Shown piece by piece: positions 6,377 through 6,666 of a DNA stretch of 6,666 nucleotides; position 1 is the stretch's first letter; each line of letters opens with the position of its first letter. The stretch spans positions 1,484 through 8,149 of the forward strand of contig JAKBAU010000157.1 in the NCBI GenBank assembly GCA_021808875.1, read 5' to 3'. Position numbers and translations under genes: made by a program. The notes beneath the pieces were generated by a model. It worked only from the letters and a program-made list of their open reading frames with translations, was not told the DNA's origin and made no database searches. The stretch comes from Pseudomonadota bacterium. GTDB lineage: Bacteria; Pseudomonadota; Alphaproteobacteria; Micropepsales; Micropepsaceae.

Positions 6377-6666
6377 GAGTCCATTTCGAATCGGATTATC
6401 AACGAGCCAATCTGCGTAGCAGGAGAATGCTGGACGCGGCGTAGAGGAAGGCCTCGACACTCTCGATGGTGGCTTCGAAATCCTTTGCCAGCCGCCTGTT
6501 GCGATTGATCCAGGCGAAGAACCTTTCGACCACCCAGCGTCGAGCGATGACGGCGAAGCCGACCTGGTTGTCGGCCTTGCGCACCACCTCGATGCGGATC
6601 GGGCTGGCATTCGCGACCCGAGTGCCGGCATAGCCGCCATCTGCGTAGCCCAGTGCCCCGACCGGC
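6377..6666 (-). mobile_element. 3' end of an IS5-family element (IS427-like), cut by the window edge
   Basis: The transposase tail at 6399-6666 shows an insertion sequence whose far end is outside the window. Its near end is probably close to 6377, where GAGTCC begins on the plus strand; as I recall, many IS427-group ends start with GAG and target TNA, and TTA lies just outside at 6374-6376. The exact boundary cannot be confirmed without the other terminal repeat. Confidence 0.55.
6399..6666 (-). CDS. IS5-family transposase, C-terminal 88 residues
   Basis: This is the tail of a DDE transposase that moves the insertion sequence by cutting and joining its ends. The 88 visible residues start at the window edge with LGYADGGYAG, where D9 of the fragment fits the second catalytic Asp, and continue to WVVERFFAWINRNRRLAKD, where E47 fits the catalytic Glu and the RNRRLAKDFE stretch is typical of the IS5 family. 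The frame is open to the right edge; the ORF that starts at a GTG at 6587 is only its end. The stop is TGA at 6399-6401. The N-terminal part with the first Asp is not in view, so whether the copy is intact cannot be judged. It converges on the RT-polymerase operon. Confidence 0.88.
   Translation of the reverse strand, partial: PVGALGYADGGYAGTRVANASPIRIEVVRKADNQVGFAVIARRWVVERFFAWINRNRRLAKDFEATIESVEAFLYAASSILLLRRLAR

Noticed and set aside
6374..6640. 88-residue minus-strand frame over the IS
   Set aside because: Out of frame with the transposase, whose conserved Asp and Glu motifs are in the frame ending at 6399.
1..6666. CRISPR array, tRNA or rRNA genes
   Set aside because: No regularly spaced repeats of CRISPR type and no tRNA-like cloverleaf or rRNA sequence noticed on either strand by eye.

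Overview
The window (about 55-60% GC, Shine-Dalgarno sites before genes, an IS5/IS427-type transposase) looks like an accessory island of a fairly GC-rich Gram-negative bacterium. An alphaproteobacterium is a guess from base composition and the IS type; no core gene is present to settle it.

Layout from left to right: (1) the 3' part of a tyrosine recombinase (1-618, +), followed by a 223-base gap with three spaced copies of a short CCGNATNA-like motif and a possible truncated gene start at 775. (2) A two-gene operon on the minus strand, 2456 to 842, that reads as a Pycsar anti-phage system: an effector with a cyclic-nucleotide-binding domain and a TIR-like domain, then a pyrimidine-type class III nucleotidyl cyclase. 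The two genes are one base apart. (3) A divergent control region (2457-2924) rich in short dyads and without a convincing gene. (4) A two-gene operon on the plus strand: a reverse transcriptase of the unknown/defence-associated kind (2925-4613), overlapping by 8 bases a short family A DNA polymerase (4606-6192). (5) A 184-base gap with two inverted repeats, then the 3' end of an IS5-family transposase on the minus strand running out of the window.

Functionally, the Pycsar pair is expected to sense phage infection, make cUMP or cCMP, and activate the TIR effector, which destroys NAD+ and stops the cell. The RT-polymerase pair has the logic of a DNA-synthesis module: the RT could make cDNA and the polymerase could copy or extend it. 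Its placement head-to-head with Pycsar, between an integrase and an IS, suggests a second defence system in the same island, but that is inference from context. The RT-PolA operon, its unusual polymerase active site and the unexplained region upstream of it are the least described part of this window.
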